In this document: positions 16,633 to 26,400 of the stretch, one piece after another | Layout: every line of letters starts with the position of its first letter | Position numbering within the stretch: the stretch's first letter is position 1 | Assembly: GCA_900318205.1 (NCBI GenBank) | Contig: ONJS01000008.1 | Span: 124,001 to 188,000, forward strand | Length of the DNA stretch: 64,000 bases | Direction: 5' to 3' | Source of the DNA: an uncultured Prevotellaceae bacterium | GTDB lineage: Bacteria; Bacteroidota; Bacteroidia; Bacteroidales; Muribaculaceae | Translations under genes and position numbers: made by a program | The notes under the pieces: model-generated | Told to the model about the DNA's origin: nothing | The model's input: only the letters and a program-made list of their open reading frames with translations | Database searches by the model: none

Positions 16633-16676
16633 AAACAGTAAGGGCTCGGAGTGATTGCTCCGAGCCCTTGCTGTTT
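16633..16676. terminator. Bidirectional terminator between convergent genes
   Basis: AAACAGTAAGGGCTCGGAG / CTCCGAGCCCTTGCTGTTT form a long stem with loop tgattg, flanked by A and T tracts, serving both the zinc-ribbon gene and the convergent GYF gene. Confidence 0.9.
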
Positions 16677-16695
16677 TTACAGGTTAACCAATGAC

Positions 16696-17634
16696 TTACT
16701 TGCCCAGGTTGTCGATTTGCTGCTTGGCCCACTCCTTGGCCATGCGGATGGCTTCGTTGGCCATCTGGTTAGCCATGCTGTCCAAGCCATCGGGAATCTC
16801 GATACCCATGACACTGTCGGGCAACATCCTGGGATCGGGCGCCACTTCCTCCTCCTGGTCTTGAGCGTCATTATTCTCATCCTGCTGCTGCGGTGCGGGC
16901 GGCGGTGTCACATGATGGTTGGCTTCATAATCGTCCATCGCATGGGTCCATGCCTTCTCGATGTCCTCCTTACCGAAGGTGAACACATGGCCAAACATTC
17001 CCAGCGACACCATTTTCTCCTCACTGTCACCGATACTCATGCGGCCCACCGAACAGACGAGGTAGTTCTTCACGTCAAGGTAACTGGAAATCACCTTGTC
17101 GGTACCGAAGCCCGTCAATTCCTTAAGCGCCTTATTGATCAGGTCGCCAAACACACCACCCACACCGGTGATGGAGCCCAGCTTATCGTCAACCTTGTCA
17201 TCAACCCATGCCTTGGTAACCTCCTGGATAGCCTTCTCGTGATCCTCAGGTTTAGGGCAGGTAAACACCATCGTCGCAAAGAGGATGGCAAGTATCAATG
17301 CAACAATGAGCCATGGGGTGCAGCCATTCTTTTTAGGCTCCTCGGGCACTTGACCATAACGAGGCACACGAGGCGGCACCTGGCTAGGCGGCACTGTCGG
17401 ATCATAGGGCTGGCCCGTAGTGATCTGGTTCGCGGCTTCGCGTGCTGCCTGCTGTGAAGCCTCAAACTCGGCACGCTGCAACACGGCCGTCAGTTCGGGC
17501 ACATCGCCAGCCTGCTGCCAGTCGGCCATGCCGGGCGCCCACACTTCACTTTCAGGGGTAATCCCCTGCTGTCCCAATTCCTCAACGGTAAATGGGCCTT
17601 CCTGTTTCCCGTTTCTAATCAGATGAAATTCCAT
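16696..17634 (-). CDS. GYF_2-domain membrane protein
   Basis: 312 residues from ATG 17634; an upstream TTG start at 17640 is less likely. Residues 1-50 form a GYF_2 (DUF4339-like) peptide-binding domain (LIRNGKQEGPFTVEEL ... VWAPGMADWQQA). A Pro-rich linker precedes a transmembrane helix at about 107-124. The remaining 185 residues (possibly periplasmic) resemble DUF4359-type domains (FTCPKPEDHEKAI, NYLVCSVGRMSIG) with an acidic, Gln-rich stretch. GYF_2 domains bind proline-rich partners; the neighbouring zinc-ribbon protein has such a linker, so an interaction is plausible but untested. It is downstream of the LytTR gene on the same strand, separated by a short heptad array. Confidence 0.75.
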   Translation of the reverse strand: MEFHLIRNGKQEGPFTVEELGQQGITPESEVWAPGMADWQQAGDVPELTAVLQRAEFEASQQAAREAANQITTGQPYDPTVPPSQVPPRVPRYGQVPEEPKKNGCTPWLIVALILAILFATMVFTCPKPEDHEKAIQEVTKAWVDDKVDDKLGSITGVGGVFGDLINKALKELTGFGTDKVISSYLDVKNYLVCSVGRMSIGDSEEKMVSLGMFGHVFTFGKEDIEKAWTHAMDDYEANHHVTPPPAPQQQDENNDAQDQEEEVAPDPRMLPDSVMGIEIPDGLDSMANQMANEAIRMAKEWAKQQIDNLGK

Positions 17635-17737
17635 AATCAATCATTTAGTATGTATAGTTTCTATTATTCGAAAACCCTATTGTGCAAAAAACGTGCCATG
17701 ACCAATCTCATATTGAGTATACAATCGATGGCGCAAA

Positions 17738-17768
17738 TCTCTAAACTCTAAACCCTAAACTCTAAACT
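17738..17768 (-). repeat. Short 7-base array (ctctaaa/ccctaaa)
   Basis: Units ctctaaa, ctctaaa, ccctaaa, ctctaaa followed by ctgcgagcaaagcgagca, which is also found, slightly changed, at 4387-4404. It lies between the LytTR stop and the GYF gene start. Confidence 0.75.
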
Positions 17769-17786
17769 GCGAGCAAAGCGAGCACC

Positions 17787-18515
17787 CTACTTGGCATTGA
17801 TAAAGTCCAGAAAGGCTTGCTTGTAGCTGTCACCGATGGGGATATACACGTCCCCAAAGACGATGCGGTTACGCTCGATCTCGCGGATTTTGCTCTTCTG
17901 CACAATGAAAGAGCGATGCACCCTGATAAAGCGAGATTCGGGCAACATCTGCTCGATAGCCTTCATGTTCATGAGCGACAGGATGGGACGGGGAGACTGC
18001 TCGGTGTAGATTTTCACATAGTCCTTCAACCCCTCGATGTAACGGATATCGTCAAGTTGGATCTGCAACAGCTTGTACTCACTCTTGACAAAGATGCTGC
18101 GCGGTTCCTCATTAGCTGGCGCAGTAGCAGCGGGCTGTTGCTCACTCTGCTGCACAAGCTGGAACCACTGCATCGCCTTGTTGCACGCCTCAAGGAAGTC
18201 GGCATAGCTGATGGGCTTCAACAAGTAGTCCAGCGCATTGACACGGTAGCCGTCAACGGCATACTGGTTAAAGGCCGTTGTAAAGACAATGCGGGTATTT
18301 TCAGGAACCATACGGCTCAATTCCAGACCATTGAGTTCCGGCATCTGGATATCCAGGAACAGCAGGTCAACAGGCTGCTCACCGATGCCATGCAGGGCGT
18401 CGGTCGCATTGGTATATTTGCCACACAGTTCAAGGAACGGTATCTTTTTCACATAGCTCGCCAACAGTTCCACTGCCAGCGGCTCGTCGTCAACGACGGC
18501 ACACTTGATGATCAT
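17787..18515 (-). CDS. LytTR-family response regulator
   Basis: 242 residues. Receiver domain with D9/D10, phosphoacceptor D55 in LLFLDIQMPELNG, and the LLKPIS Lys motif; C-terminal LytTR DNA-binding domain about 140-240 (SIFVKSEYKLLQIQLDDIRYIEG ... RIHRSFIVQKSKIREIE-like). It overlaps the sensor kinase gene by 4 bases, so the two are translationally coupled and form a LytS/LytR-type pair. The target genes are unknown; the adjacent GYF gene and the divergent vWA/tubulin/actin operon are the obvious candidates by position. Confidence 0.9.
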   Translation of the reverse strand: MIIKCAVVDDEPLAVELLASYVKKIPFLELCGKYTNATDALHGIGEQPVDLLFLDIQMPELNGLELSRMVPENTRIVFTTAFNQYAVDGYRVNALDYLLKPISYADFLEACNKAMQWFQLVQQSEQQPAATAPANEEPRSIFVKSEYKLLQIQLDDIRYIEGLKDYVKIYTEQSPRPILSLMNMKAIEQMLPESRFIRVHRSFIVQKSKIREIERNRIVFGDVYIPIGDSYKQAFLDFINAK

Positions 18516-19594
18516 GATTCCTCTTTTTTGATGATGATTTTTGAATAATACTGGCTACCGTCCTCGGTCTTGCCTTTCTCCCAGACGTAGCGGTCAGGAT
18601 ACAAGAGTTCCAGACGACGGCTCACCTGCTCCAGTCCGATGCCTGAACCGCTCTTGTCGTTCTCGCGCTTGGGGTAGCAGGTGTTGCATATCTCACAGGT
18701 AATGTCACCATTCACCTGATGCAGGTCAATCTTGATTTCGCCCTTGCCCTGCGGCGAGATGCCATGCTTGAAGGCGTTCTCTATCAGTGAGATGAAAATG
18801 AGGGGCGCCACGGGCGTCGAGTCGTTAGGCTGGATATCGATATCGGTCTCGATTTTCACACTGTCGGTCACGCGGATTTTCATCAGCTCGATGTAGTTGC
18901 GCATGAAATCAACTTCCTTATAGAGTGGCACAAAGTCCTGCTGGTTCTCATAGAGCACATGGCGCAGCAACTTGCTCAATTCACCCACCGCCGTCTGAGC
19001 CTTCTCCTGGTCAAAGGCGATGAGCGCGTAGATGTTGTTTAGCGTATTGAGCAGGAAGTGGGGGTTCATCTGGTTGCGCAGGTTGCTCAACTCGGCCTCG
19101 GCACGCGCCGCCTCTGCTTCCTTGCGCGCCTCCTCGATGTGCTGCCACCGCTGGATCATGCGCACAGCGACAGCCAGTGCGATAATCAAGATGAATGTCA
19201 AGACAGCCCAGAAGTAACGCGGCAGCCTCACATAGGGTTTCTTGGGCCTGGGACTATTGTTGGGCAGGTCGGGCAACAGATACTCCGAGAGCCAGAGAAA
19301 CGAGTCGACGGCAAATAGGCCTGTCACGATAACAAACACGTTAAGAAGCACAAACATCTTCCAATCGTTCTTCTTGAGCAGGAATCGAGGCACGAGCCAC
19401 ACGTAGTTGATATAGAACACCAGCATATAGGCCAGCGGATTGCCCAGCCAGCGCACATATCGGTTCAACACCATGGTCCAGTCTTCATTAGAACTATGAA
19501 AAAACATCGGCACAACGACAATGACCGACCAACATAGCAAATGCAAGATCCAGTAACGATACTTGGATTTGGTTTCAACAAGAGTAGTGCTCAT
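18512..19594 (-). CDS. LytS/YehU-type sensor histidine kinase
   Basis: 360 residues. Four transmembrane segments (about 15-32, 51-68, 80-98, 126-145), a short coiled coil (150-172), then the His_kinase domain with phosphoaccepting H179 in QMNPHFLLNTLNNIYAL and the N-box ENAFKHGI (about 272-279). There is no obvious extracellular sensor domain, so the membrane segments themselves probably sense the signal. A perfect promoter (TTTG, 20 bases, TACCTTTG on the minus strand) lies upstream, shared gap with the divergent lipoprotein gene at 19829. Confidence 0.9.
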   Translation of the reverse strand: MSTTLVETKSKYRYWILHLLCWSVIVVVPMFFHSSNEDWTMVLNRYVRWLGNPLAYMLVFYINYVWLVPRFLLKKNDWKMFVLLNVFVIVTGLFAVDSFLWLSEYLLPDLPNNSPRPKKPYVRLPRYFWAVLTFILIIALAVAVRMIQRWQHIEEARKEAEAARAEAELSNLRNQMNPHFLLNTLNNIYALIAFDQEKAQTAVGELSKLLRHVLYENQQDFVPLYKEVDFMRNYIELMKIRVTDSVKIETDIDIQPNDSTPVAPLIFISLIENAFKHGISPQGKGEIKIDLHQVNGDITCEICNTCYPKRENDKSGSGIGLEQVSRRLELLYPDRYVWEKGKTEDGSQYYSKIIIKKEES

Positions 19595-19619
19595 TTCTTT
19601 ATCGCCTTATTATTTATCG

Positions 19620-19651
19620 CAAAGGTAATCAACTCTCATCACCCTAACAAA
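19620..19651 (-). promoter_or_regulatory. Promoter of the LytS/LytR-type operon
   Basis: Minus strand TTTG (19651-19648), 20 bases, TACCTTTG (19627-19620), then 25 bases to ATG 19594. Full consensus match. Confidence 0.8.
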
Positions 19652-19828
19652 TTTAATAGACAAAAACTGACATCAGATAGACAAATACAACCATTTCCAG
19701 CTTAGCCATCACACTCTTTGTCATAACATTTTTTAACACCGCAATTCAAGGGAATTGTGCGAAATGGCACTAATTTTGCTTTTTAATGGAATAATGTACC
19801 CGTATAGAAAGAGAACAAACAATATAGA

Positions 19829-21280
19829 ATGAAGAATATGAGACGATTACCTGCATGGCTGATGTGCCTCGTACTGATGGCCGGACTCCTGTCATGTGGT
19901 GGACACGGCAAGCTGGAAAAGGCCGTGAGATCAGTCATGGTTAATGGCGACACAACCCGTGCCGCTTATGATTCCCTGTGCTCGATAGTGACTGACAATC
20001 CTGGAAAATATGAAGACTTACTGACGCCCGAGGGCAAAGTCGATCATAAGAAGATGGCGGAGTTCATCGAGAATATCGGCTCCCACCTGCGTCCCCCCAT
20101 GCACTGGGACACGCGCCCCTATGGCGGTGTGGATGACCTCTCGCTGACGGTCTATTTTGAGCGCAGCGGCTCGATGGTCCCCTATGACCAGCGCGGTGGC
20201 GGCGGCCAGCTCAAGAAGGTGGTCAACGACCTGATTAACCACTTCCCCGCTGGCAGCAAGGTGGACATCAATATCGTGAATGACGGCATATATCCCTACC
20301 AGCACACGGTAGATGAATTCCTCAAGGACCGTGACATTTATCAGAGCACGGCGGGCATCGGTGATGCAGCCTATACCGACTTCCAACTGATTTTCAACAA
20401 GATACTGAAGGCACAGCGTCCCGGGAACGTGAGCGTGCTGGTGAGCGACCTGATTTATTCGCCTAAGGATACCCATGGCGTGAGCCTGGAAAAGATTTTC
20501 AACGAGGAGAACAGCCTCGCTACCCGCGCGTTTGCCAAGTATAAGGGCAAGAGTGTGGTGGTGCAGCAATTCATGGGCGACTACAGCGGCAATTACTATC
20601 CTTACAACGGCCAGCCGTTCAACTACAGCGGCAAGCGCCCCTTCTATCTCGTGATTATTGCCGACAGCGACGTGATGGACCAATTGGCTCAGGACAAACG
20701 CTATGACGGCGTGCTCAATACCACTATGGCGCGTAACAGCTACCGTTTCAACCAGAGCACCAGCGAGGTGCCCTGCCGCGTGTTGCCCGAGTGGAAAGAC
20801 AATGCTGGCCGATTCCGTGTCAAGCACGGTGACGGCATCGTGCTTGCCAAGTGCCAGGGAGACCGCGAGACTGGCAAACTCTGCTTCTCGATGGCTGCCA
20901 ACCTGGGGGGACTCATGAAGGATGACGCCCTGCTCACCAATGCTGCCAACTACGAGGTGCAAAGCATCGACGGCTATACCCTCACGGTGCAGCCCATCGA
21001 CCCGAGTATGGTGACGGCCAACAACAAGGAGTACCTGGATGGCATGACTCACATCCTCACCCTGGTGGGCGACTTCAAGAGTCCGCGCGACAATATACAC
21101 ATCTCGCTGCGCAACGAGTTACCCGACTGGGTGCGCCAGTCCTCGAGTGATAACGACACCAGCACCGGTGGCACCTTTGCCACGACGACGCTGGGACTGG
21201 AACAGCTCTTGGGCGGTATGTTCGACGCGATGAAGGGCGGTAGTAGCTACTTTGACGTGAACATTCAACTGCAGCGTTGA
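19829..21280 (+). CDS. vWA-like lipoprotein, first gene of the tubulin/actin-like operon
   Basis: 483 residues. Lipobox GLLSC with Cys at about 23. After a helical region, a Rossmann/vWA-like core begins at about 103 (DDLSLTVYFERSGSMVPYD): S113 and S115 sit where a MIDAS DxSxS would be, but the first acid is Glu111 rather than Asp. LVSDLIYSP later could give the distal MIDAS acid, and a YTDFQ segment the Thr. The remainder is beta-rich with no known motif. The protein should be membrane-anchored outside the cytoplasm. A TAATTTTG box at 19771-19778 lies upstream. I infer a vWA fold from motif and secondary-structure pattern only; it could be an unrelated alpha/beta domain. Confidence 0.6.
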   Translation: MKNMRRLPAWLMCLVLMAGLLSCGGHGKLEKAVRSVMVNGDTTRAAYDSLCSIVTDNPGKYEDLLTPEGKVDHKKMAEFIENIGSHLRPPMHWDTRPYGGVDDLSLTVYFERSGSMVPYDQRGGGGQLKKVVNDLINHFPAGSKVDINIVNDGIYPYQHTVDEFLKDRDIYQSTAGIGDAAYTDFQLIFNKILKAQRPGNVSVLVSDLIYSPKDTHGVSLEKIFNEENSLATRAFAKYKGKSVVVQQFMGDYSGNYYPYNGQPFNYSGKRPFYLVIIADSDVMDQLAQDKRYDGVLNTTMARNSYRFNQSTSEVPCRVLPEWKDNAGRFRVKHGDGIVLAKCQGDRETGKLCFSMAANLGGLMKDDALLTNAANYEVQSIDGYTLTVQPIDPSMVTANNKEYLDGMTHILTLVGDFKSPRDNIHISLRNELPDWVRQSSSDNDTSTGGTFATTTLGLEQLLGGMFDAMKGGSSYFDVNIQLQR

Positions 21281-21338
21281 TGATGAACAATTAACAATTA
21301 AACTAACAACCGAAAAACAATAACTATAAAGACAGAAT

Positions 21339-21794
21339 ATGAAAAATTTGGTTTTTCTGATTGCTGGAATCCTAGTGACTGTGATATTCTTTATCCTCAG
21401 TTGCAGTGACGGATTCAACATCTATGAGCAGATGTTCTTCAGCCAGGGGTATAACGACAAGATGTATAACCTGAACATGTATCCCGTGATTGCAGCCATC
21501 ACCATTCTTGTATCATGGGGCGGTGCCGCCATCTACTACTATGCCATCAACTCGGTGAAATTTGACCGCTGGTACCACTGGCTGGCAGTGCTGGGAGCTG
21601 TGGCTGTCCTGGCACCCGTGGTGTGCTACATCTACAACGACACCGTGTTTGCCAGCAACGGACTGATGTACATCGGCGAGTCCATCCAGTTTGAGATGCA
21701 GACGGTGCTCTTTGCCGCACTGCTCTACATTGTGGCATCCTATTCCATCCGCTGGTGGAGCAGCAACTGCCGCCACACCCCGCTTCCCCAATAA
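21339..21794 (+). CDS. Four-helix membrane protein of the tubulin/actin-like operon
   Basis: 151 residues with hydrophobic segments at about 4-21, 48-69, 80-98 and 120-137. No conserved motif is recognised; the first segment contains FILSCSDG, which could be read as a lipobox, but the later membrane segments argue for a polytopic protein. It is placed 58 bases after the vWA-like lipoprotein and 61 bases before the tubulin-like gene on the same strand. Confidence 0.65.
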   Translation: MKNLVFLIAGILVTVIFFILSCSDGFNIYEQMFFSQGYNDKMYNLNMYPVIAAITILVSWGGAAIYYYAINSVKFDRWYHWLAVLGAVAVLAPVVCYIYNDTVFASNGLMYIGESIQFEMQTVLFAALLYIVASYSIRWWSSNCRHTPLPQ

Positions 21795-21803
21795 GGGCCC
21801 ATC

Positions 21804-21851
21804 AACCGACAACTGAAAACTGACAACTAACAACTGACAACTGACAACTAA
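21804..21851 (+). repeat. 7-base repeat array before tubulin-like gene
   Basis: Units ctgaaaa, ctgacaa, ctaacaa, ctgacaa, ctgacaa, ctaaataa run directly into ATG 21856. Confidence 0.85.
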
Positions 21852-21855
21852 ATAA

Positions 21856-23379
21856 ATGAGACTTTTCCTATTTGCTATCGGTGGTACCGGGTCAAGGGTA
21901 TTGAAGTCGCTGCTGATGCTCTCGGCAGCCGGCGCAAGGCCTCTTGACGAGAACGGCAAACCCGTGAAGGACCTGGAAATCGTGCCCGTCATCATTGACC
22001 CCCACAAGGCCAATGAGGACTTGAAGCGTACCGAGGCCCTGCTCAATGATTATCGCGACATCAGGCGCAAACTATACGGCAACGAGCCTAATGCCGACGG
22101 CTTCTTTGCCAACCGCATCGTGACCCTGCGCGAAATCATGAGCAACAGCAGCGTGACCTTGAACGATACCTTCATCTTCAACCTGGGAGCGGTAGAGAAT
22201 GCCAAATTCCGCGAGTTCATCGGCTTTGACACGATGAACGAGGCCAATCAGGCATTGACATCCCTGCTGTTTGCCAATTACCAGTTGGAGAACAAGATGA
22301 ATATTGGTTTCGTCGGCAGCCCCAACATCGGCAGCGTGGCCTTGAACGAGATCAAGGACAGCAACGAGTTCAAGGCATTCAGCAACATCTTCCGCCAGGG
22401 CGACCGCATCTTCTTCATCAGTTCCATCTTCGGTGGCACGGGAGCGTCGGGCTTCCCCATCATGGTAAAGAACATCCGCCAGGCAGCCAATCTGGAGGGT
22501 ATCGAGAACCGTGACGCCTTGAGCCGCGCCCCCATCGGTGGCTTGACCGTGCTCCCCTACTTCACCCTCGAGGGTAACAAGCAGGACCAGCGCATCGCCA
22601 CGAGTGACTTCATCGTCAAGACCCAAAGCGCACTCTACTACTACAAGAATACGCTCACGGGTGCCAACGACAGCAACGTGAACAGCATCTATTACCTGGG
22701 CGACCAGGTGAGGTCAAAGCCCTACCTGTATGACCCGGGTGAGCATGGACAGCGCAACAATGCTCATCTCATCGAGTTGATCGGAGCCTTGGCACCGCTG
22801 GACTTCATCGGCAAGCCCGAGAGCAAACTGAGCGACATGGACGGCTATCCGCTGCCCACCACCGCCTATGAATATGCGCTGGACAAGGACGACCTGAGCC
22901 TCACCTTCCTGTCGCTGGGTCACCAGACACGCCGACTCATCTATGAGCCCATGAGCAAATTCCACCTGCTGTTCCTCTTCCTGACCACAGGATTCAAGAA
23001 CATGATAGGACAGGGCTTTACTGAGGATGCGCCCAAGATCAAGAGCGACTTCCTTGCGTCACAGTTCTACCGCACGCTGGTTGACCACTTCATGCTGGGC
23101 TATGCCCAGTGGCTCACCGAGATGAATGACAACATGCGCAGCGTGGCATTCTTCAAGCCGGGCGAGATCGACATGGCTCATGCCATCGAGGGCGTGAACG
23201 TGAAGAAACGCATGCTGGGACACTACAAGGTGGACAACGATGTGTTCAAGGCCGAGATGAACAAGCTGAGCAAGAACAACCCGAGCTACAGCGACCGCAC
23301 GGTGGAATTCAAGCTGCTGGACCTGTTCAACAAGGCAGCACACAATATCTTCACCGAACGGTACGAGAATATTAACTGA
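21856..23379 (+). CDS. Tubulin-like GTPase-fold protein
   Basis: 507 residues. The N-terminus LFLFAIGGTGSRVLKSL (G9, G10, G12) resembles the first nucleotide-binding loop of FtsZ/tubulin, and SSIFGGTGASGFP (residues 189-201) resembles the tubulin signature GGGTGSG, spaced about 185 residues from the first loop. No FtsZ C-terminal peptide is seen; the C-terminal half is helical and unlike FtsZ. The best guess is a divergent tubulin-superfamily protein (Pfam Tubulin_2-like). It lies directly upstream of a giant actin-fold ATPase, an unusual pairing. Cytoplasmic; no signal peptide. Polymerisation is not implied by the sequence. Confidence 0.65.
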   Translation: MRLFLFAIGGTGSRVLKSLLMLSAAGARPLDENGKPVKDLEIVPVIIDPHKANEDLKRTEALLNDYRDIRRKLYGNEPNADGFFANRIVTLREIMSNSSVTLNDTFIFNLGAVENAKFREFIGFDTMNEANQALTSLLFANYQLENKMNIGFVGSPNIGSVALNEIKDSNEFKAFSNIFRQGDRIFFISSIFGGTGASGFPIMVKNIRQAANLEGIENRDALSRAPIGGLTVLPYFTLEGNKQDQRIATSDFIVKTQSALYYYKNTLTGANDSNVNSIYYLGDQVRSKPYLYDPGEHGQRNNAHLIELIGALAPLDFIGKPESKLSDMDGYPLPTTAYEYALDKDDLSLTFLSLGHQTRRLIYEPMSKFHLLFLFLTTGFKNMIGQGFTEDAPKIKSDFLASQFYRTLVDHFMLGYAQWLTEMNDNMRSVAFFKPGEIDMAHAIEGVNVKKRMLGHYKVDNDVFKAEMNKLSKNNPSYSDRTVEFKLLDLFNKAAHNIFTERYENIN

Positions 23380-23385
23380 TTCAAA

Positions 23386-23428
23386 TCAATCTAGAACTTC
23401 TAGAGCCCCTAGAACATCTAGAACCATA
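23386..23428 (+). repeat. 9-base repeat array (tctagaac type)
   Basis: Units tctagaact, tctagagcc, cctagaaca, tctagaacc, period 9, between the tubulin-like and actin-like genes, ending in cataaaacaaca before ATG 23437. Confidence 0.8.
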
Positions 23429-23436
23429 AAACAACA

Positions 23437-26400
23437 ATGAGTGAGATATTATCCTATAGCAACAACACGACCAAGAACGGTGATGAGGACTGGATCGGGC
23501 ATGCCCCTTACAGCGACGATGACATCGCACGCATCAAGGATCCCGACGGCGGACTGAGCGAGAACCCGCGCACCGCCATCCCCAGCCCGCTGGCTCAACT
23601 TGACCTGGTGAAGAACGCCTTCAAGCAGCTGGCCAATGAGCACCTGCGCGGCGCCCGCATGAACGAGCGCCTGGTATCCAATGCGCTCGACGTGGCACAG
23701 TTGTTCTTTGACTACGAGAACCACAAGGACTACCTGCGCATCATCCGCTGGAACCGCGAGGAGTGCATCGAGCAGCTGAAGGCCAATCCACAGCACCGCC
23801 TCTTCGGCGAGACGCTGGACCTGTTCCTGCGCAGCGACAAGGTCTATAACTTTGACCTGCTCAAGGACTGGTACATCATCATGTGGGACCGCAAAGTGCT
23901 GGGCGGCACCTCTCCCGCATCAATCGTCATGGCGGCACCTGCTCTGGGTACCATCGACGCCATCAAGGTGGAACAGGGCGTCAGCCTGTTCGGCGAGACG
24001 CGCCACCTGTGGCAGCGCGACGAGGACTTCGTCTATTACTTCTACCTGCTGATGAACGCCTGCCCCACCCTGCGACTGCACTGTGGCGAGGTCTATGCCT
24101 ATATGCAGAAGAACCTGGAGCCCCTGCGCAAGAACCGTCCCGAGCTCTACAACCGCATCACCACGGTCATCCCCAACCTCGACGCCCTCGACGAGAGCCG
24201 CGCAGGCACCGTGCTGGAGCAGTTGGAGCACAGTTATGACCCCTTCGGCGGCGGTATTGACGTGAGTGTGCTGGGAGCCCGCTTCTACCACAAGCGTGTG
24301 CTGGACATCCGCACCGCTGCCAGCGAGAGCGATTTTGTCATCACGCCGACCATGCCTCAGGACAAGAGCGAACTGCCTCTGGTACTGGTCAACGGTTTCA
24401 ACGGCAGCGTGGAGCACTTCCGCTACATCGACAAGGAATGGGACAGCGCCACTCAGGTTTATGCCAACGGTGTTCCCCTGAGCGACCGCAAGCTGCCCGA
24501 TACCTCGATACAATACCCGTTTGTCACCACCGACGACTTCCTGACCGACACCATCGTGCGTCTGGGCAGCGGTTGTGTGATAGACACCGACCACTTCTTT
24601 GACGGCAACCTCAAGCCGCGCACGCCGCAGCCCACCTGCGGCTACCTGCTGCCCTTGAAGCCGTTGCTGTTCACCTACTTTGATACCGATTACATCAAGG
24701 GCACCATCGCAGGGCGCCATGTAATGGACATCGAGGAATTTGCCGACGGCAGCGTGATGGTCACCCTGCGCATCCGCGTCAAGAAGGGCGAGAACCGCTA
24801 CATCGAGTTGTCACGCAAGTATTTCCCCATCAATGACCACACGTGGACCTTTGACGAGCGTCGCGGCACGGGCCGTGTCCTCGGCGCCACCTTGTCCACC
24901 TCGATATTCCCGTTCGTCAAGACCGATGCCAACGATGACTACACCGTCGAGTTGTTCACCATGATTGAGAACGGCGGTGCCACCTTGCGTTTCTACAAGA
25001 ACGGCATCAAGACCGACGGCCTGAACGTGCGTGACGCTATCCGTTCACACTCGGGCTACAGCACCTCCTACTATGACGTTGACGGCTCGTTTGACTACAT
25101 GGAGGTGAGTGTACAGAACCATCTGGGACGCTCGGGCGGCGTCATCATCCCGCAATGGAAACCCTACGCCCCCAGCGCCAAGGAACTCATCTTTGCCGTG
25201 GACTTCGGTACCACCAACACCCACGTCGAGTGGGCAGAGCGAGGCCAGCCCTCGCAGCCGTTCACCTTTGAGTACGGCTCCCAGCAGGTGCTGGTTGCCT
25301 CGTTGCACAAGCCGCACTCTCTGGAGTATGCCGAGCAGGTGCAGCGCGTGGAATTCGTGCCGCGTGAGATTGACAACGTCTATGGCTTCCCCCTGCGTTC
25401 CACCCTGGCACGCAACGAGAACAGCGGCATGGGGTGCAACCTTTTCAGCGATGTGAACATCCCGTTCCTGTATGAACGCCGCTATTTCCACGGCTATGAG
25501 GTGACGACCAACCTCAAGTGGAAAGGCGATACCGAACTGGCTAGGTCTTTCTTGCGCGAGTTGACGTTGCTCATTAAGGCTAAGGCTCTGCTTGAGAACG
25601 CTGACCTGCGTCGCACCGAGATTGTTTACTTCTATCCCGTGAGCATGGGAGGCGCCGACCGCGATAAGCTGGAGCGCACCTGGACCGAACTGTTCAACAC
25701 CTACATCGGGGCCGACAGCGACCGTCTGCGTTCCTATCCCGAGAGCCTCGCGCCCGCCTACTACTATAGCGGAGCCGAGGTTGCCGGCAGCAGCTACGTC
25801 TCCATCGACATCGGTGGCGGCACGTGTGACACCGTGATTTATCAGCCCACTGCCGACCGCATGAGCAGCGAACCGGTCGCCATCTCATCGTTCCGCTTTG
25901 CGGGCAATGCCATCTTCGGTGACGGTTTCACCGACAAGGATGCCGACAACAACCCGCTGTTGCAGCACTACACCCGCTACTTCAGGCAGCTCATCGAGAA
26001 CGACAAGGGCAACAACATCGCCTACCTGGGCAGCATCCTTGCCGACATCATGGCACAGAAGCGCAGCGAGGACATCAACGCCTTCCTGTTCTCGATTGAG
26101 AATGTAGAGGAACTGCGCACCCTGCGCGAGATTGACCGCAACCTGTACAGCTACAATGCCCTGTTGCGCAACGACAGCCAGCGCAGGCTTATCTTCATGT
26201 ACTTCTACACCGCCATCATCTACTACATCGCCCAGGCGATGAAGCAGCGTGGCTATGAGATGCCCAAGCAGATCTACTTCTCGGGAACGGGCAGCAAGAT
26301 ATTGAATATCCTGGGCTCACTGAGCCGCATCAACATGCTCACCCAGATGATTGTTGAGCGTGTTTACGGCAAGCAGTACAACGAGCTGTTTGAAATCAAG

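Noticed and set aside
17738-17768. Telomere-like ccctaaa repeats as eukaryotic contamination
   Set aside because: Only four units embedded between bacterial genes, and the same type of heptad fills many other gaps in the window.
24083-24265. Short plus-strand frames inside the actin-like gene
   Set aside because: Out-of-frame shadows of the 1147-residue protein with Arg/Pro/Ser-rich text.
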